A stretch of 64,000 bases of DNA from Haliotis asinina (Eukaryota; Mollusca; Gastropoda; Lepetellida; Haliotidae). How positions within the stretch are numbered: position 1 is the first letter of the stretch; every line of letters begins with the position of its first letter. The stretch spans positions 58,168,753 to 58,232,752 of the forward strand of contig NC_090290.1 of the NCBI RefSeq assembly GCF_037392515.1, given 5' to 3'. The notes beneath the pieces were generated by a model. It ran no database searches. It had not been told where the DNA came from and saw only the letters and a list, made by a program, of their open reading frames with translations. A program made the position numbers and the translations under genes. Positions 43,980 to 56,299 of this stretch are shown one piece after another.

Positions 43980-46250
43980 TGTCTGATCATGGATGTTTGT
44001 GTTAATTGCAAAGAACAACTTGACAATGGACAACCAACTGTTGTGCTAAGAGAGAAGGGCAGCAATGGGGTCAACAAAGCTAGCATCATCCTTTACTAGT
44101 AAAGTGGGCCAATCTGTGCACCAGAATTGTAGATGTCGCTTTTGCAATAAGAACATAATTAACAAAGATACAAAATGTAGCACGGAAAATGAAACGTCTC
44201 GAACATTACGCTCTGAGGAACCAGAATTTAAAGTTTGTGAACACTGCCTCTTCTATGGCTGCCCGGCCAAATTCTTTGGGAAGAAGAGGGGATGTGACGT
44301 GTTTCCAGTCAGAACATGTGATTTCCAGACAACAGTTCGTCAGATCTGCATGGACCGTAAGGACACTTGGTCACAGAAGGTCCTCCTCAGAATTGAGTTT
44401 GCTCAGGATTTGCATGCCGCTGATGCTGTTTAACTAAAAGTATGTAATATCAATTTCAGAACGGGCAAACAGATTCCCTTGCATTTCCAAAGTACCGCAA
44501 AAGTAAAATCAACAGAACGACCAAGGATATCAACAGGGAGGAAACATTTCAGAGAGTCACAAAGTATTTGATAGAAAATGACAATGAACAGTTAACCATC
44601 AGTGATCTTGTTCAGACAATGAAGGAATTTTGGTGCCAAGACCCCTACAATATCAAGTATATCAAGAAAAGAATTGAAGGTTACTTTGGTGATGACGTTC
44701 CTGTGACAGCTGTAAATGGCAAAGCCTGTGTTGTGACATTTAGGAAAACAGCATCGACACTTCTTCGTGAATTTTATGAGGCTCCTAAGTTGATTCACTT
44801 TGAAGCTGAAAAGTTAAGAATGTAATAGTCAACCTCAAAAACTTATATCCAATGCATTGATACATGAAAATCAGTCTACCCAAAGCCAGAAGATATGTCA
44901 TCTGTTGACAAGAATGTTTCATTTCTTTCTGATTCTTTGTATCTCCTCTTGAGAACAATGTTTGCAGAGAAAAATGCTGATGTAAAAATTGCATCTGTAG
45001 GACAGGCTGTCATACAGAACACTCGACCACGAGTCATCATAGCACCACTTCAGACAGGATTAGCTGTTCAGATGCATCACCATTTTGCCTCTAAATTTCT
45101 AATTGATTCCCTTTCACAACCATGGCTTCTGTTCTTACTCCGAGGTGAAACGTTTTGAATCTTGTGCAGCCAAATCACAAGGTGTTGACCTACCAAATGT
45201 TCAAGGTCATTTCATTCAGTACATAGCTGACAATGTGGACCACAGCATCAACACTTTGGATGAATGCAATACTTTTCACGGCATGGGCCTTATTGCTGCT
45301 ATTAGTCCTGGCGTCAAACACAGAATTGCAGTCCCAAGGGAATTTGTAACTAATGATGAAATAACGCAAATGGCAAAAACTGACATCCGTTTCTTCAAGT
45401 CTTCACTTGCAAATATTCCCTTGAAGTATGACGAGCTTGGAGATGTCAGCTGTGACGACCCAACTTGGAAACTGGACCCCCTGTGGAAAGTAGTGTGGCC
45501 TCTTCGTTCTCCAAGACCTGGATGGTCTGGAATGATGTAGACAGTAGCCCAAGGGCCTCATTCTGGGAAATCATCGACCTCATTTATGCCAGTGATTGAT
45601 ATGAGTGCTACTGACATGACATGTATTTTCTCCACACTCCATGTTGTTTGCCAGCAAGCAAGGCGTCAAAATGTACATCCTATTCTGACATTTGATCAAC
45701 CACTATGGTGGAGAGCACAGCTGATTGTGAAGACCGAACCGTCTGACATCCCACTGAAATCTATTGTTCTACGCCTTGGAGGATTCCACACGGAAATGAG
45801 TTAGAGATGGTGTATGCTGCAAACACGGTAGTTCACATGCTCAGTGGAAAGGCATTAGCGAGAGCAGTTAGGGGTCATTTTCTTCTGGACCTAGCATTAA
45901 ATGCTATACTTGTACAGAAGACCTTCAATCTTCCATCGTGTCAAACAGGAATGTGTTCATCCACTGAAGCTGCAGATGCCAGGAATGACCACAGCATACA
46001 AACAGACACCAGAAGAACATTAGACGACATCTGCAAGTCATCATCCACAAACCAAACCATCCACACTGAAGAACTTCCTAGAGTGGACAGTGATTTGGCA
46101 GAAACACTCATTCTCTTTGATCAGCTGCTGCATGCAGAAATTTCTTCCAATCTTGTCTGTGAACATGGGGTTCTTAAAGGAGTGCAATTTATAATTGTTT
46201 TTATTGTCAGAATGTACCGATATATAGCATGTGACAATTTAATAAACTAT
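43980..46250 (+). pseudogene. Decayed copy of an uncharacterised multicopy invertebrate gene family
   Basis: Unknown function. Conserved-looking blocks occur in order with several frame changes: VCVNCKEQL; GQSVHQNCRCRFCN; EFKVCEHCLFYGCPAKFFG; KYLIENDNEQLTISDLVQTM; YFGDDVPV then ACVVTFRKTAS; YIADNVDHSINTLDECNTFH; SPGVKHRIAVPRE; WMPVIDM-like VIDMSATDMTCIFSTLH; LTFDQPLWWRAQLIV; IVLRLGGFHTEM; NTVVHMLSGKALARAVRGHF. I recall very similar intronless, high-copy proteins in molluscs and cnidarians; no domain is assigned. The N-terminus has paired CxxC motifs (zinc-binding). One in-frame TAG sits at 45538, and the copy breaks off at a (TTC)n tract, lacking the expected C-terminus. Confidence 0.6.
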
Positions 46251-46306
46251 TTCTTCTTCTTCTTCTTCTTCTTCTTCTTCTTCTTTTTCTTCTTCTTCTT
46301 CTTCTA
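46250..46306. repeat. (TTC)n microsatellite
   Basis: About 18 TTC units with one interruption; marks the break of the unknown-family copy. Confidence 0.95.
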
Positions 46307-46310
46307 GTGT

Positions 46311-46590
46311 GTTAGTGGATTTAGGTTTACGACACGCTCAGCAATATTCCAGCTATATGGTGACAGCCTGTAGATAATCTCGCACAGACAATCCCGTGAT
46401 CAACAGCATCACCATCGATCTGTGCAACTGGGAACCGATGAATATGTCTGACCAACCGATCCCGTTAGCCACCTCCGACGACAGACATGGGTTACTGAAA
46501 GCCAATATTCTTACCTAGACCTTCACAGGTCATGTCGTGACTGTAACAAGTTATACATTAATGATAATAATAATAATAATAATTCAAGTT
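46311..46590 (+). mobile_element. V-type SINE with (AAT/TAA)n tail
   Basis: CAGCAATATTCCAGCTATAT, CAGCATCACCATCGATCTGT, CCGATCCCGTTAGCCACCTC and CCTTCACAGGTC; the tail AATGATAATAATAATAATAAT ends at 46582 where the LINE fragment starts. Confidence 0.85.
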
Positions 46591-48130
46591 ACAAGGTGGA
46601 GGAGTTATTGAGCATCGTGTGCAAGATCAGGCCTACACCTATCTTGGAATGCAAGTTCGAGACAAGCTCCAGAATGCCCAGATTCAAGATAAAATTCGGG
46701 CCGAGTATGAGCTAAATGCTCGAAACAAGGTCAAAGCCACCAATACTTTTGCTGTGCCAGTCCTCTCCTATTCCTTTGGAGTAGTTGATTGGACAAAACA
46801 AGACATCCAGGGTCTTGACCGCCTGACCAGAAGGATCGTGTCTGATAACAGAGCACACCACCCTCGTTCCTCTCTTAATCGTTTATATATGCCAATCAAT
46901 TCGGGAGGACGGGGTTTGATTAATGTGGAAGCTGTTGTTCATGATAGAATTTTATTGTGTACTTTTGCACACATTTATTTATCGGATGATCCTCTGGTGA
47001 AGCACGTCAAGACTCATGATAAAAGCAAGGAATTCAACAGCTATTTCAAGCGTGCCAAGGTTGTTGGACACAATCTGAAATTTGAAGTTGATTTTGTTGA
47101 TGGTGATGTACTGCTGGAGGGTACAGTGATGGGAGTAAACCAGGTGAAGTCTTTCACCAAATCTGCTCAGAGTCGGTCCTTTGTAGAGAAGCTGTCTGAG
47201 AAGCCATTGCATCGTGTGTATATGCAGTGTGTGGAACAGAACAGCAATCCAACCGACTCCTTCGCCTGGATGCAGTCGGCTGGTCTCAAATGTGAAACTG
47301 AGGGCTTCCTTTTTGCTGCTCAGGACCAGTCACTTCCCACTCGCAATCGCCAGAATGTTATTCTTAAAGAAAATATCAACATGAAATATCGTCTTTGCAA
47401 TGAATTTACAGAGACTGTCCAACACCTTGTCAGTGGATGCCCTTCCATATCTTGAAAGACATGATGGCATGACTCGCTGCTTTTACTATCGTCTCCGCCA
47501 TGCCTGTGGCTTTGACTCCGAGGTCCATCCATGGTACGACCCTGAACATGCCCCGAGCGTCCTGGAAAATTATGCTTTTAAACTTCTCTGGAACAATCCA
47601 ATATACAGCCTGAGACGAATTCCAGCCAACAAACCTGATCTTGTCATTTTTGATAAAGCCAATAAAATTATTTATATTATTGAATTTTCTGTTCCTTTTG
47701 ACAGCAATGTGATTGGCAAGATTCATGAAAAGCATGATAAATATACGGACCTCGCCTTTGAAATGTCTCGTTTGCATCCCAAGTACACTGTCGTCAGGCT
47801 CCCCATTGTTCTCGGTGCCCTTGGTTTGGTACCTCCTGATCTCTTGGCGCAGATGAGGAGAGTGCCCGGGTTCTCCACCGGGAGCACAGCCCTTCTGACA
47901 ATCTGGGTAATGCAGAAGGCTGCAGTGTTGGGGAGCCTTCATATTCTCCGGAAAGTTCTTGGTGGGTTCGACTAGGCAGTGTTTCCTGGGAGAAGTCCCA
48001 TTCGCTGTCTGGGCTGCGTGTAGAGGGGGCGAGGGCCCTGAGCTGATGATGAGCTTGACCAGCCTGACTGTGCCAGGATCACCCAAACCCTCTCTGCTGC
48101 ATTTCATTTCTAATCTGTAAAACATAATAA
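46582..48130 (+). pseudogene. 5'-truncated LINE with restriction-like endonuclease (R2-type)
   Basis: Begins within the end of the RT (AYTYLGMQVRD), continues through the thumb (KVKATNTFAVPVLSYSFGVV, RRIVSDNRAHHPRSSLNRLY), a zinc-knuckle-like LCNEFTETVQHLVSGC, and after a frameshift near 47440 the endonuclease: NNPIYSLRRIPANKPDLVIF, then IIYIIEFSVPFDSNV and KYTDL. The KPD...E pattern is that of the PD-(D/E)xK nuclease at the C-terminus of R2/R4-type LINEs. Ends in a TAA-rich tail (48123-48140). The first zinc ligand appears changed (CRLC to YRLC). Confidence 0.8.
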
Positions 48131-48479
48131 TAATAGTAGTAGGTAAAGGATAAAAAAACTGTCAACAAAAGGCAGTAGAACAAGTAGACTATGACAAATA
48201 TATATTTTAAAACTAGTCATGGAATTTAAAACCTTTTAACCGTACATGACAAGAAAATATTACAAAAGCAGGCAGGCTATAGGTCACCAACAACTGAAAT
48301 CAGATCACCATGCTGGGGACCATGGAGATTCACAGCGCCTTTTCTACGTTCATGGTCCCTAGTTGGAGTTGGAACAGGTTAGCTGATAAAGATAGATTGA
48401 AAGTTTTGGGATATACAAAACTCCTCAGGATGACAATCATTTTACGACTGTTTAAGCCCCGTTGAGGATACAGCCACAA

Positions 48480-48800
48480 AGATTTGCTAGTTTAAACCAC
48501 CTCTTGTAAAATTCCATTTGTGTATTTACAAAACAAATTATTCAAACTGTATTTATTTCCTCGAAAACAATTAACATCATAAAAATCTGTTACTGTTTTG
48601 GCATTAAAATATTTATCCCTTGTGATGGAAAGCAGGACATGCTGGGCCGTGATTCTTTCATCACAAGGGATGCAAAACGGAAGATCTTCACCTTTTAACA
48701 AGTATTCATGAGTATACATAGTAGGACCAATACGGCTTCGTCGCATAATGACCTCCAGAAATCTGGACTCACAGCCCAAGTAGGTGTAATCGTTATAGGG
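48480..48800 (-). pseudogene. LINE 3' fragment (RNase H/Zn tail type)
   Basis: RRSRIGPTMYTHEYLLKGED followed by PFCIPCDERITAQHVLL, the conserved R-x-RIGHT...T-HE-x-LL...C-x2-C...HxL tail of I/Jockey-like LINEs. A second, more decayed copy lies at 63.2-63.6 kb. Confidence 0.65.
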
Positions 48801-48865
48801 TTTAATTTCGTGTAGGCTAAAATGTCTTCTTTGCGAGACATTTGCAAGTTGGAGTAGTAGGGACG

Positions 48866-48960
48866 GATGACAATATATCGATGAACAACTTCTTTATCGC
48901 TATGAGGGCGACGTTTCGGTGTAGGTTCTAACACCGTTATCAAGCAAGTGATTGAGGTAG
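48866..48960 (-). ncRNA. Degenerate hammerhead motif / element end
   Basis: Minus strand: TTGATAA in place of CTGATGA, helix II GGTGT/ACACC, GAAACGTCG, then AAGAAGTTGTTCATCGATAT. Nearly the same helix II and loop (TAGAACCT) as at 62.1 kb, so the same family. The 5' helix I strand is not seen. Confidence 0.45.
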
Positions 48961-49260
48961 GGGAGCATACATACAAGTTAAAGGATATGTTTGTACAGCT
49001 TGATTGGGATAGGAAGCCAGACACAATGACAACACATAGGTTTAACAAGAGCGAAGCCTGCACAAAGGGGTAGTGAAGCCTGTGGTATGCATAAGGGATT
49101 GTCAATAATCGCTTGGGACATGGTAAACTGTTCCGAGCGATTGCTGTTGCTGGCTGGTAGGTGGTTTGCCACTCGCCTCGATGATGTTCATGATGGTGTT
49201 GTTGTTTCTTTTGAAGACGACATCTATGTGTTCTAAGCTAGTCCTGAAGAGCCAATAGCG
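48960..49260 (-). pseudogene. Possible Penelope-like C-terminal remnant
   Basis: The minus strand upstream of the hammerhead-like end encodes EHIDVVFKRNNNT and KRLLTIPYAYHRLHYPF-like pieces in different frames. Its position is that of the GIY-YIG C-terminus. Similarity is weak and the call rests mainly on the neighbouring end motif. Confidence 0.25.
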
Positions 49261-49299
49261 TTACATAGCGAGGAGGTGACTTTTTAAATGTGCCAACTG

Positions 49300-49880
49300 A
49301 GCAGTGAGACAAACAAGTCAAACAAACTTTAGGTAAGGGATAAACACAGGTTATAATGCCCCACACGCAAGAGAGATTCTCAAATGTTCACAAAGACGCG
49401 TGACCATAGTGTTTGAAAACTGTTCTTTTGTGAAGACGTTGGGAGATATATTAAGATATATTAAGATATATTATTTGGATATGTGAATCCATATTTACAC
49501 ACTTTAAATGTAAATGCTAAAATGTTTCATAACTTTAGAAACATTAGAAAATTAGATGTCCATAACAACGGCACATAGTATTTTCAGTCTCAACTCCCTG
49601 GGGTTCATACAATTCTTGCAGCCTACTAGGCGCACCGAGTTAATGTAGCTTTCCCATCCTTACGAGGTACCCATTCACATCTGGGTGGTCTGGGACACAT
49701 AGTCACAGTTCTTAGTCCAAGTTTACTGCACGTTGCTGTACACGCAACTAGGTGTTTGTAAGTATTCGTGTGGCCACCATCTGGTCATATACCAACGGAT
49801 TCGTCTGTTCTTTTAAGGGCACGGGGTTGTGTACTGCACACGAGGGGTTGTTACAACACTGAAAGAGTCTGCACACAAAG
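49300..49880. other. Unassigned DNA
   Basis: A short ATTAAGATAT repeat (3x, 49448-49475); otherwise nothing recognised. Confidence 0.4.
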
Positions 49881-49894
49881 TTGACCCCAAGGTT

Positions 49895-49985
49895 TTTCAC
49901 ACCCGGTCACAGGCGGGCTCGATCCCGGCAGCTCCAAGCTCGCTGGATTAGTAGTCTGGCGCCTTAGCCAGCTCGCCCACCGGAG
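49895..49985 (-). mobile_element. tRNA-Leu-like SINE head
   Basis: Minus strand: GAGCTGGCTAAGGCGCCAGA (A box, tRNA-Leu type) and GGGATCGAGCC (B box). No closing acceptor stem, so a SINE and not a tRNA gene. Confidence 0.65.
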
Positions 49986-50445
49986 TATATGCGCATCGCC
50001 CTTTTACATACATTCTGCCACCAGGATGAGCACATATCGAACGCTACAACTGGTGCCAAAACACTCCATATATGTTTTATAAACAGAAATACAAATTGAT
50101 AATAGCATAATGAGAATGTTGATGAACATCTTTATTCATGACCTCAAACATTGAATTTCACATTAAACATTGATTTTTAGTATCAGCAAACTACATAACG
50201 TTTTAACATTTTACACAATTGCCTCAATGCCTTGTCAGTAACGATTTCGGCGTTAAAGTTCTCATAGCAAATGTTTCAGATCTATCATTATTAGCATCAT
50301 GCGATGGCTTGATGGTCTGAAACCATATCCTGCAAAGCAACCACCTAATTATAGCAGCCACATAAGTATGAGGATATTGACGTTATTAACAGAAGTGTTC
50401 ACGTGTCTCTGTCATTTTATCTTGAAGTGATGAGAGCCACAGAAG

Positions 50446-50596
50446 ATGTTTCTCCTACCTTTGGCGTCTCTGTCCATAGTATGTGTTTCCCACACGCATG
50501 CAAGTAACTATAAAATCAGTGTCAAGTTGTGCAAGAACAAGTGTATGGAAAGAAGTTCCTATAAGAGTGTTGCATATGACATCGGAACTCTGACAT
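50446..50596 (+). CDS. Secreted protein exon 1 (signal peptide, PAN-like start)
   Basis: Starts at ATG (MFLLPLASL) and ends at GACAT before GTAATA, phase 1. The open frame continues to 50640 if unspliced, giving a 64-aa alternative product. Confidence 0.5.
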
Positions 50597-53500
50597 GTAA
50601 TACAGACCGACAGTCGCTAGCGTCATCTTCCTATATTTAACGTAAGACGAACAACATTTGAACAATTATATTCATTTATAACGAAGAAAAACATAACCTC
50701 AGAGAAAGTTTCGTGAAAAGTGTATGAATACATCACTGAAAGGTGCATGAATACATCACTGAAAGGTGCATGAATACATCACTGAAACCCAATACATAAT
50801 GCAAAAATCAAAAGTAAATTGTATCGCAATGTCTAAAACATCAGACACTACCTCTTGCTTATGACATTTTGGCCAAACTTCGTTTTACAGCCTTCCACAG
50901 GTGCTTGCTCAATGAAGACCTGCTTTTCCAACACTCGATGTCTCAAAACACATGAAGCTCATGCAGTCTGTGTCCAAGGTATTATTGTTGATATATTACT
51001 AATAAATTTAAGGGGTTTAATTTCATTTAGTTCACAAGTGATCAGTCTAAACAATAAACATCTACTAATCACTGTGAACTTGTCAGTTACCGTTTTGCAG
51101 GGAAATCATTTGTTCTGAGATACGAGCTGATGTTTTCACTTTTCATCTTGTCCGTATGTCCCATCTCATTAGTTGTGCCCAACGATCAGCTTTGACGGAA
51201 AATATTTATTGGGACACGAAGTTCCGAAATTGCTAACCATAAATATTACCAATCATAAAAATAGAACCATAATTCCACTTATCATGGAATGAGACAACTG
51301 CAAGTTTTCACATTCCGCTGGCATCTGCAGGGTTAGTGAGGTAGTCTGAATATATTTAGCAATGAAATGAACGATGTACTCTGTATTGACTGTCCGGGGC
51401 GAAGTGGCTCCTCTCGTTCATGAACATGATATCTGTTAAAGTAAGTTCGGCTTAATTACAGTTCCACTGGTAGTAAGATAGAAAACGTTAAAAAACGACT
51501 TTACTGGTAAGAGATTAGTGCAGAAATACGCAATGCAGATTTTCTCAAAGTCGAAATCGACTTATTTGGGACAGACCATGGCTTTATGCAAATTAGTGTG
51601 CGATAAAATTGTATTACAAATGACACTCTTTGAAGTGAACGTAGCTGAATTATAAACCATAGCTTACGTAAAAAAATATTACTTTTAAGGCGATAACTAT
51701 TTAGGATGCAGCGACCATGGAATGTCACTATCACTTTCAAAAGAAACGGACAGGAGGGGTCGTATCAAAAGCAAACCAAGGACGGGTGTAGTAAACGATT
51801 ATTAGTTGGAGCACCTTTAGAATCCCTCGAGATGTTTTGTATGAAAGTCCCTTTCAACCCAATGTAACATCACATGTCAATCACGGACACTTTCACTTAA
51901 GAAACTTTTGCAAATATTTCTTCCTTAACAGGGTTTCGAACTGGCGTAGCTCAGTTTTACAGTTCTACAAATATGTTTGATTTCATGTGCACTACATTGG
52001 TGAGGGGTGGCAACCCGTTTTTACTGTTATTAAGATATTAAAGGTATCTTGGATTGTTTTAAAGATATCTTGAATTGAATTGGAGATATCTTCATGTCAA
52101 AACATGATCCCGCATCGCGGCCGAGAACAGCTCCTGTATACATCCGACTCAGATTCGTTGCTATATGGCTGAAATGATACCAATGGGACGTAAAAATCAC
52201 CACAACCCTCTTCAGATTCTCGTGGCCGATTACCCTTCGTATTTTCTCCAGACGATCTAGAAATATGTCCCGTAGGGTTTTGAATGAAAAGTTGATATCG
52301 AAGTACTCCCAGATCATTTCTCTGTATATACTTTTATGACCATGAATTTATATAATAAAAGGCCAGTAAATAGTTCAATTCTTGAATCAAGGGTAGCTAG
52401 CTGGCATGTTGGCATGTAGCGAGCTGGCATGTTGACATGTAGCGAGCTGGCATGTTGACATGTAGCGAACTGGCATGTTGACATGTGGCGCGCATGAGCC
52501 AAGTTTCTATAGTCCGTTTCTGAGGGTTTTCTGCATTGGCAGCACGCAATGCTAACAAACATTTGCCAAATTTAGATTTCAAAATCCAGGCAAACTTAAA
52601 TTCATGACAAGCAATTCCTTAGTAACTGTTGTTACAGTCATAAAGTACATTTCTCTGGACAAAATTGTTCATATTATTATGGGCTATTACATTTGAATAC
52701 GTTTATATTTGTTGTCAGCATTTTATGAATATACAGTATTGGATCATGTACACTACAGGTACAAGTATGAATGATCAAACACGCTCTAAGTGTTCACATT
52801 AAAGTATCAATGACCCCCGTGTGTGTGTGTGCGTGCGTGCGTGCGTGTGTGCGTGCATGCGTGCCTGCATGCGTGCGTGCGTGCGTGTGTTGTTACGGTT
52901 AAATATTTGTCGTGACAAAAGGTGTAAGAAATCCTTACCGAACCAGCAAAATATAAAACTGAGAAGTTTGAAATTTTCAATATATTTGTATTCAGCAAAA
53001 ACAAAGGTAGGGTAGAAAGCAAAATACAGAGATTCACATGAGGTTTCATGTACAATACAACCGATTCAATTCTAAAGTAATGTGTCACAAATATAACGTC
53101 AACTCACCGAGGTCTTGATGTGAGAGTGAGAAAGGGTTAATATGCAGAATGTAACACAGCGAGCGGAGATTGGCAGATATCTAGAACTGAATATCTAGAA
53201 AAGATATCATGAATTAATTTCTAATTATTATACAGTTGTGTACACTATAATCGTAATTGTTTTGCAGATATCTTTAAAACATTTAGAGACATCACGAAAT
53301 ATGTTCTTGATATCTCTGTAACAAATTGAGATATCGGTAATTCTATTTTCGATATGTGAAATTAATTAGCGATATCTTCAATTGTTTACAGATATATACA
53401 ACGGCTTGTCGGTTAATCAAGAGATAAGACATATTAATAAACATGAAAAAACATAAGTATCTTTGAGATGGCCCCTTGCGCTATTTGGCAGCATATGCAT

Positions 53501-54993
53501 TTCATGCCACGTGAGGTGACGGTCCGTCATTGTACCTGACTGAGGGACCTAATTGTCATCTATGGTCTGATCTATTGTTTTCAGCAACTAGTATATTTTC
53601 CTGGTTTTGCCCGATCTTACGAGTAAACATTCGTTTCTGGATATCCTCTAACGCATCCCACTGAATGCCCAGTGATGCCGCAGTGAGTTATTTCGACATA
53701 TGTTATTTGCAATTGTGTAAATTTTAGGGATACAGAGTAACAACCTAAACATTTTTTTTGTGTTTCCGACAGTACTTTTTACCTTATGCTGTCAGTTACT
53801 AGTTTGACTGGTCAAAGCAAGATTAAAAACAAATCGTCCAGATAATTACAGGATTTAGGTAATTAGGCGTTAATCAACATTGCATTGTCATAGTTCTATC
53901 CTTCTTGGTATGAAAACATATGAGAAAATCCAATCTTGATTGAACACAGCTAAACCTACAAACATTCTGAACAAAATATGCAAGAGAAACCAGGACTGTT
54001 CATCGAGTAACCTTCAGTGCTCCGGGGGAACCTGCAAGTGCCCCATAGGATTAAGTTTCAACCCTGCTGACACCTGTGTCAGACGTAAGTCAGCGGTGAT
54101 ATACAATAACATCTCTTTATCTCACGGTTAACATATCTCTAGGTTAAAAGGTAATGTTTTTGTCAATACTGCGCAGTTTTACAAGGGGAAAGGACCTTGT
54201 ATGACAACACCACTTCCTTATTTACGCATGGAACATGATATATATATATGTATGCATTCGTGAAAATGAAAGTTCACAGGAATATATTTAAAACTTGCAA
54301 GTAACCATAATCCAATAGTTCTATGCGCTACAACATCTGCTCAACTCAATGCATTCTCGCGATATGAACAGACCAAGTTACCATTAGACCTTATAACTAC
54401 CTGCATGGAGACACCCATGAAGAGCATCTTCCTGGAGGTGGGTACTGGGTAACGCTAACAGCGCAAAGAAATTTAAGAGCTACGGCCTGGCTGTCTTTTC
54501 TTTAAATGCAGGAAACATATTGAGTTAGAAATAGCCTTCGCTAACATATGATCCTGTACAGGTTTCTCCTCAGGGGATACTGCAACAGGAGACATGCAAT
54601 TCGTTGTCTCTCGGACATGACTTAAACGGAAATCGTGACGAATTTAAACCACAAGCTGTCACCGACGTCAAAAGCTTCACATTGAAGAAGGACAAGGCAG
54701 CAGAAGGACATTGAAGAAGGACAAAAACAAATTTATGTTCAGTCTTTTCCAGCTCGTCTAGAAATACGTAAAGGTGGCTGCTGGTGCCTTTAGGTCCAGA
54801 AACAAACCTGGACACACGTCCAAGTCATGCCATATTTCAGGTAATTCCATGTAGTGGAACTTCCGAGGATGGTTACTCATGTAACAAGCCTCCTTTGTGC
54901 GTAGACACTAGGGCTGGATATTGCCCTGAATGTCATATTGCGATATATTGCACTAATTTGACTGGAAGTGTGTACTTCATAAATTCACAGTAG
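50446..54993 (+). CDS. Secreted Cys-rich protein (PAN/EGF/EB-like), 4 exons, about 187 aa
   Basis: Four exons join in frame with every intron in phase 1, typical of shuffled extracellular modules: 50446-50596, 50901-50978, 53950-54084, 54794-54993. Exon 1 has a signal peptide (FLLPLASLSIVCV) and a PAN/apple-like start (CKNKC, YKSVAYDIG). Exon 2 holds a Cys motif (ACSMKTCFSNTRC). Exon 3 is an EGF/EB-type module with six Cys (ICKRNQDC to DTC). Exon 4 is another Cys-rich module (CVDTRAGYCPEC) ending at TAG. The joins restore a Cys at exon 1/2 (T plus GT). The exact family is not recognised. The product is likely secreted or matrix-associated. The model rests on splice signals and phase only. Confidence 0.55.
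50901..50978 (+). CDS. Secreted protein exon 2
   Basis: 78 nt between TTCCACAG and GTATTA, phase 1-1. Four Cys in 26 codons (CSMKTCFSNTRC...VCVQ). Confidence 0.5.
52393..52490. repeat. 23-bp tandem repeat, about 4.5 copies
   Basis: Unit TAGCGAGCTGGCATGTTGAC plus ATG. Confidence 0.9.
52816..52891. repeat. (GTGTGC)n / (GTGC)n simple repeat
   Basis: Alternating purine-pyrimidine tract, potential Z-DNA. Confidence 0.93.
53950..54084 (+). CDS. Secreted protein exon 3 (EGF/EB-like module)
   Basis: 135 nt between AACACAG and GTAAGT, phase 1-1. Six Cys: ICKRNQDC, LQCSGGTCKC and DTC. GTCKCPIGLSFNP is a typical EB/EGF hairpin. Confidence 0.65.
54794..54993 (+). CDS. Secreted protein exon 4 (Cys-rich, terminal)
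   Basis: Acceptor CCTTTAG, phase 1, ends at TAG. Cys pattern CSGTSEDGYSCNKPPLCVDT then GYCPEC and YC. An alternative acceptor at TTTCAG (54840) would break phase. Confidence 0.45.
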
Positions 54994-55732
54994 CTGTTAG
55001 TGTGCGACATAATTTTCTTAGTTGCTATTGCTCCATACTATCAGGTTTCCCGTCCTCTTAGTGTATGAAATTATGCTAATGGTGTACAACGTGGAGTGTT
55101 TAACTGAAGTATTGCATCCAAATGTTGTACACATTATGATACAGGCAGTAGTGTAACAGCATTCAGAGAGTCAGTATTGTTGTTTCACCAGAATGCGCGT
55201 CAGTGAAGTATGTCATTATCAGTGATTTATTCAGATTCCAAGATAAACGTGTTAACGTGAAATATTGCGTAATGAATCAAAAACATGATGACCATTTGAG
55301 CTTAAAATCTCAAGTGACTTCCAACAACTAAGATCCCTGACTAAAGTACCCACAGAAATAGAAAAAAATAGTATGGCGTTTATTTGTTTGCTTCTTTTTT
55401 AAACCAGGTAGTTTTACAAATAATATAATGACTATGTTTTTTCCCAACTTGGCCTTTCATTTTGGTTCTCCAGTCATCATCCAAAATACTTTTTACTTAC
55501 TTATATCGGACACACTTTAAATGTATGTTTCATCATGATATTCGCCAGCACAGCAAAATCTCATGCATTTGTCCGGCATGCAGCAATCAACTGCACTACA
55601 AGCTGAAATAACTTATGCCACTGCGTCAGCCTGCCTGACTTACAGAGTCAGAATGACTCACTTCAGACATGTTCGTTGCCAGACCGACTACACGTGGACC
55701 TTGCTATTTATATTTAGGAGGATGAAGACATT

Positions 55733-55810
55733 TATGGATATACAACTTCTTTCTTGCAATGAATGCGGCGTGTCGGTAGGAATTTCTTACGACGTCATCA
55801 AGCAAAAGAT
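55733..55810 (-). other. Decayed copy of the hammerhead-type element end
   Basis: Minus strand: TTGATGA, then a stretch ending in CCGACACG where GAAACG is expected, then AAGAAGTTGTATATCCATAAA-like sequence as at 62.1 kb. The core is too eroded to fold. Confidence 0.4.
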
Positions 55811-55857
55811 TCAACGCATCATCACCAGTTTAGTGTTTATCGTCGACTTTTTAGCGT

Positions 55858-55950
55858 AGCCACCTACCCATCTACCCACCTACCCACCTACCCATAATGG
55901 GGGAGGGGGGTTGGTTGATAGGAGTGTGGGGGGGGGGGGGGGGGGGGGGG
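55858..55950. repeat. (CTACCCAC)n and poly-G tract
   Basis: Four CTACCCAC-type units, then about 23 uninterrupted G. The G run may be mis-sized in the assembly. Confidence 0.9.
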
Positions 55951-56299
55951 CAGTGGGTTGGGCGCATAGGCTGTTTGTTAAGTTGTGTGGTATACGGGGC
56001 TAAAAGGTTTAATGTTGTGGGGCCGGTGGTTGATATAGGTCTATAGTTGCAGTGGGGGTGGTGGAATGTAACAGGGGTAGGGGTGGTGTACTAGTAGCGG
56101 GGGATAGAGTTGCTGTGTTGTGTAATTGGAATGTGGGGTTGCGAGAGTTAACTGGGCTGGCTGTTATTTGTTTTACGGATGGCTTGACAGTATTACGGGA
56201 CGAGCGCGCGGACGTCGGAGAAGACGACCACGCTAGAGAGTATGGATGAGTCTAGGTCTAACGGTTGTAGGGCAGATGTGATGGTTGTTTCAACGGAGT

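Larger units (their letters stand above)
50979..53949. other. Large intron of the secreted-protein gene
   Basis: Contains a 23-bp array and a (GTGC)n tract (listed separately) and many GATATC-containing blocks (52030-52110, 53170-53400). No exon recognised. Confidence 0.4.

Noticed and set aside
45807..46307. Open frame ending in poly-Phe
   Set aside because: The tail is a (TTC)n microsatellite appended to a truncated pseudogene; not a real C-terminus.
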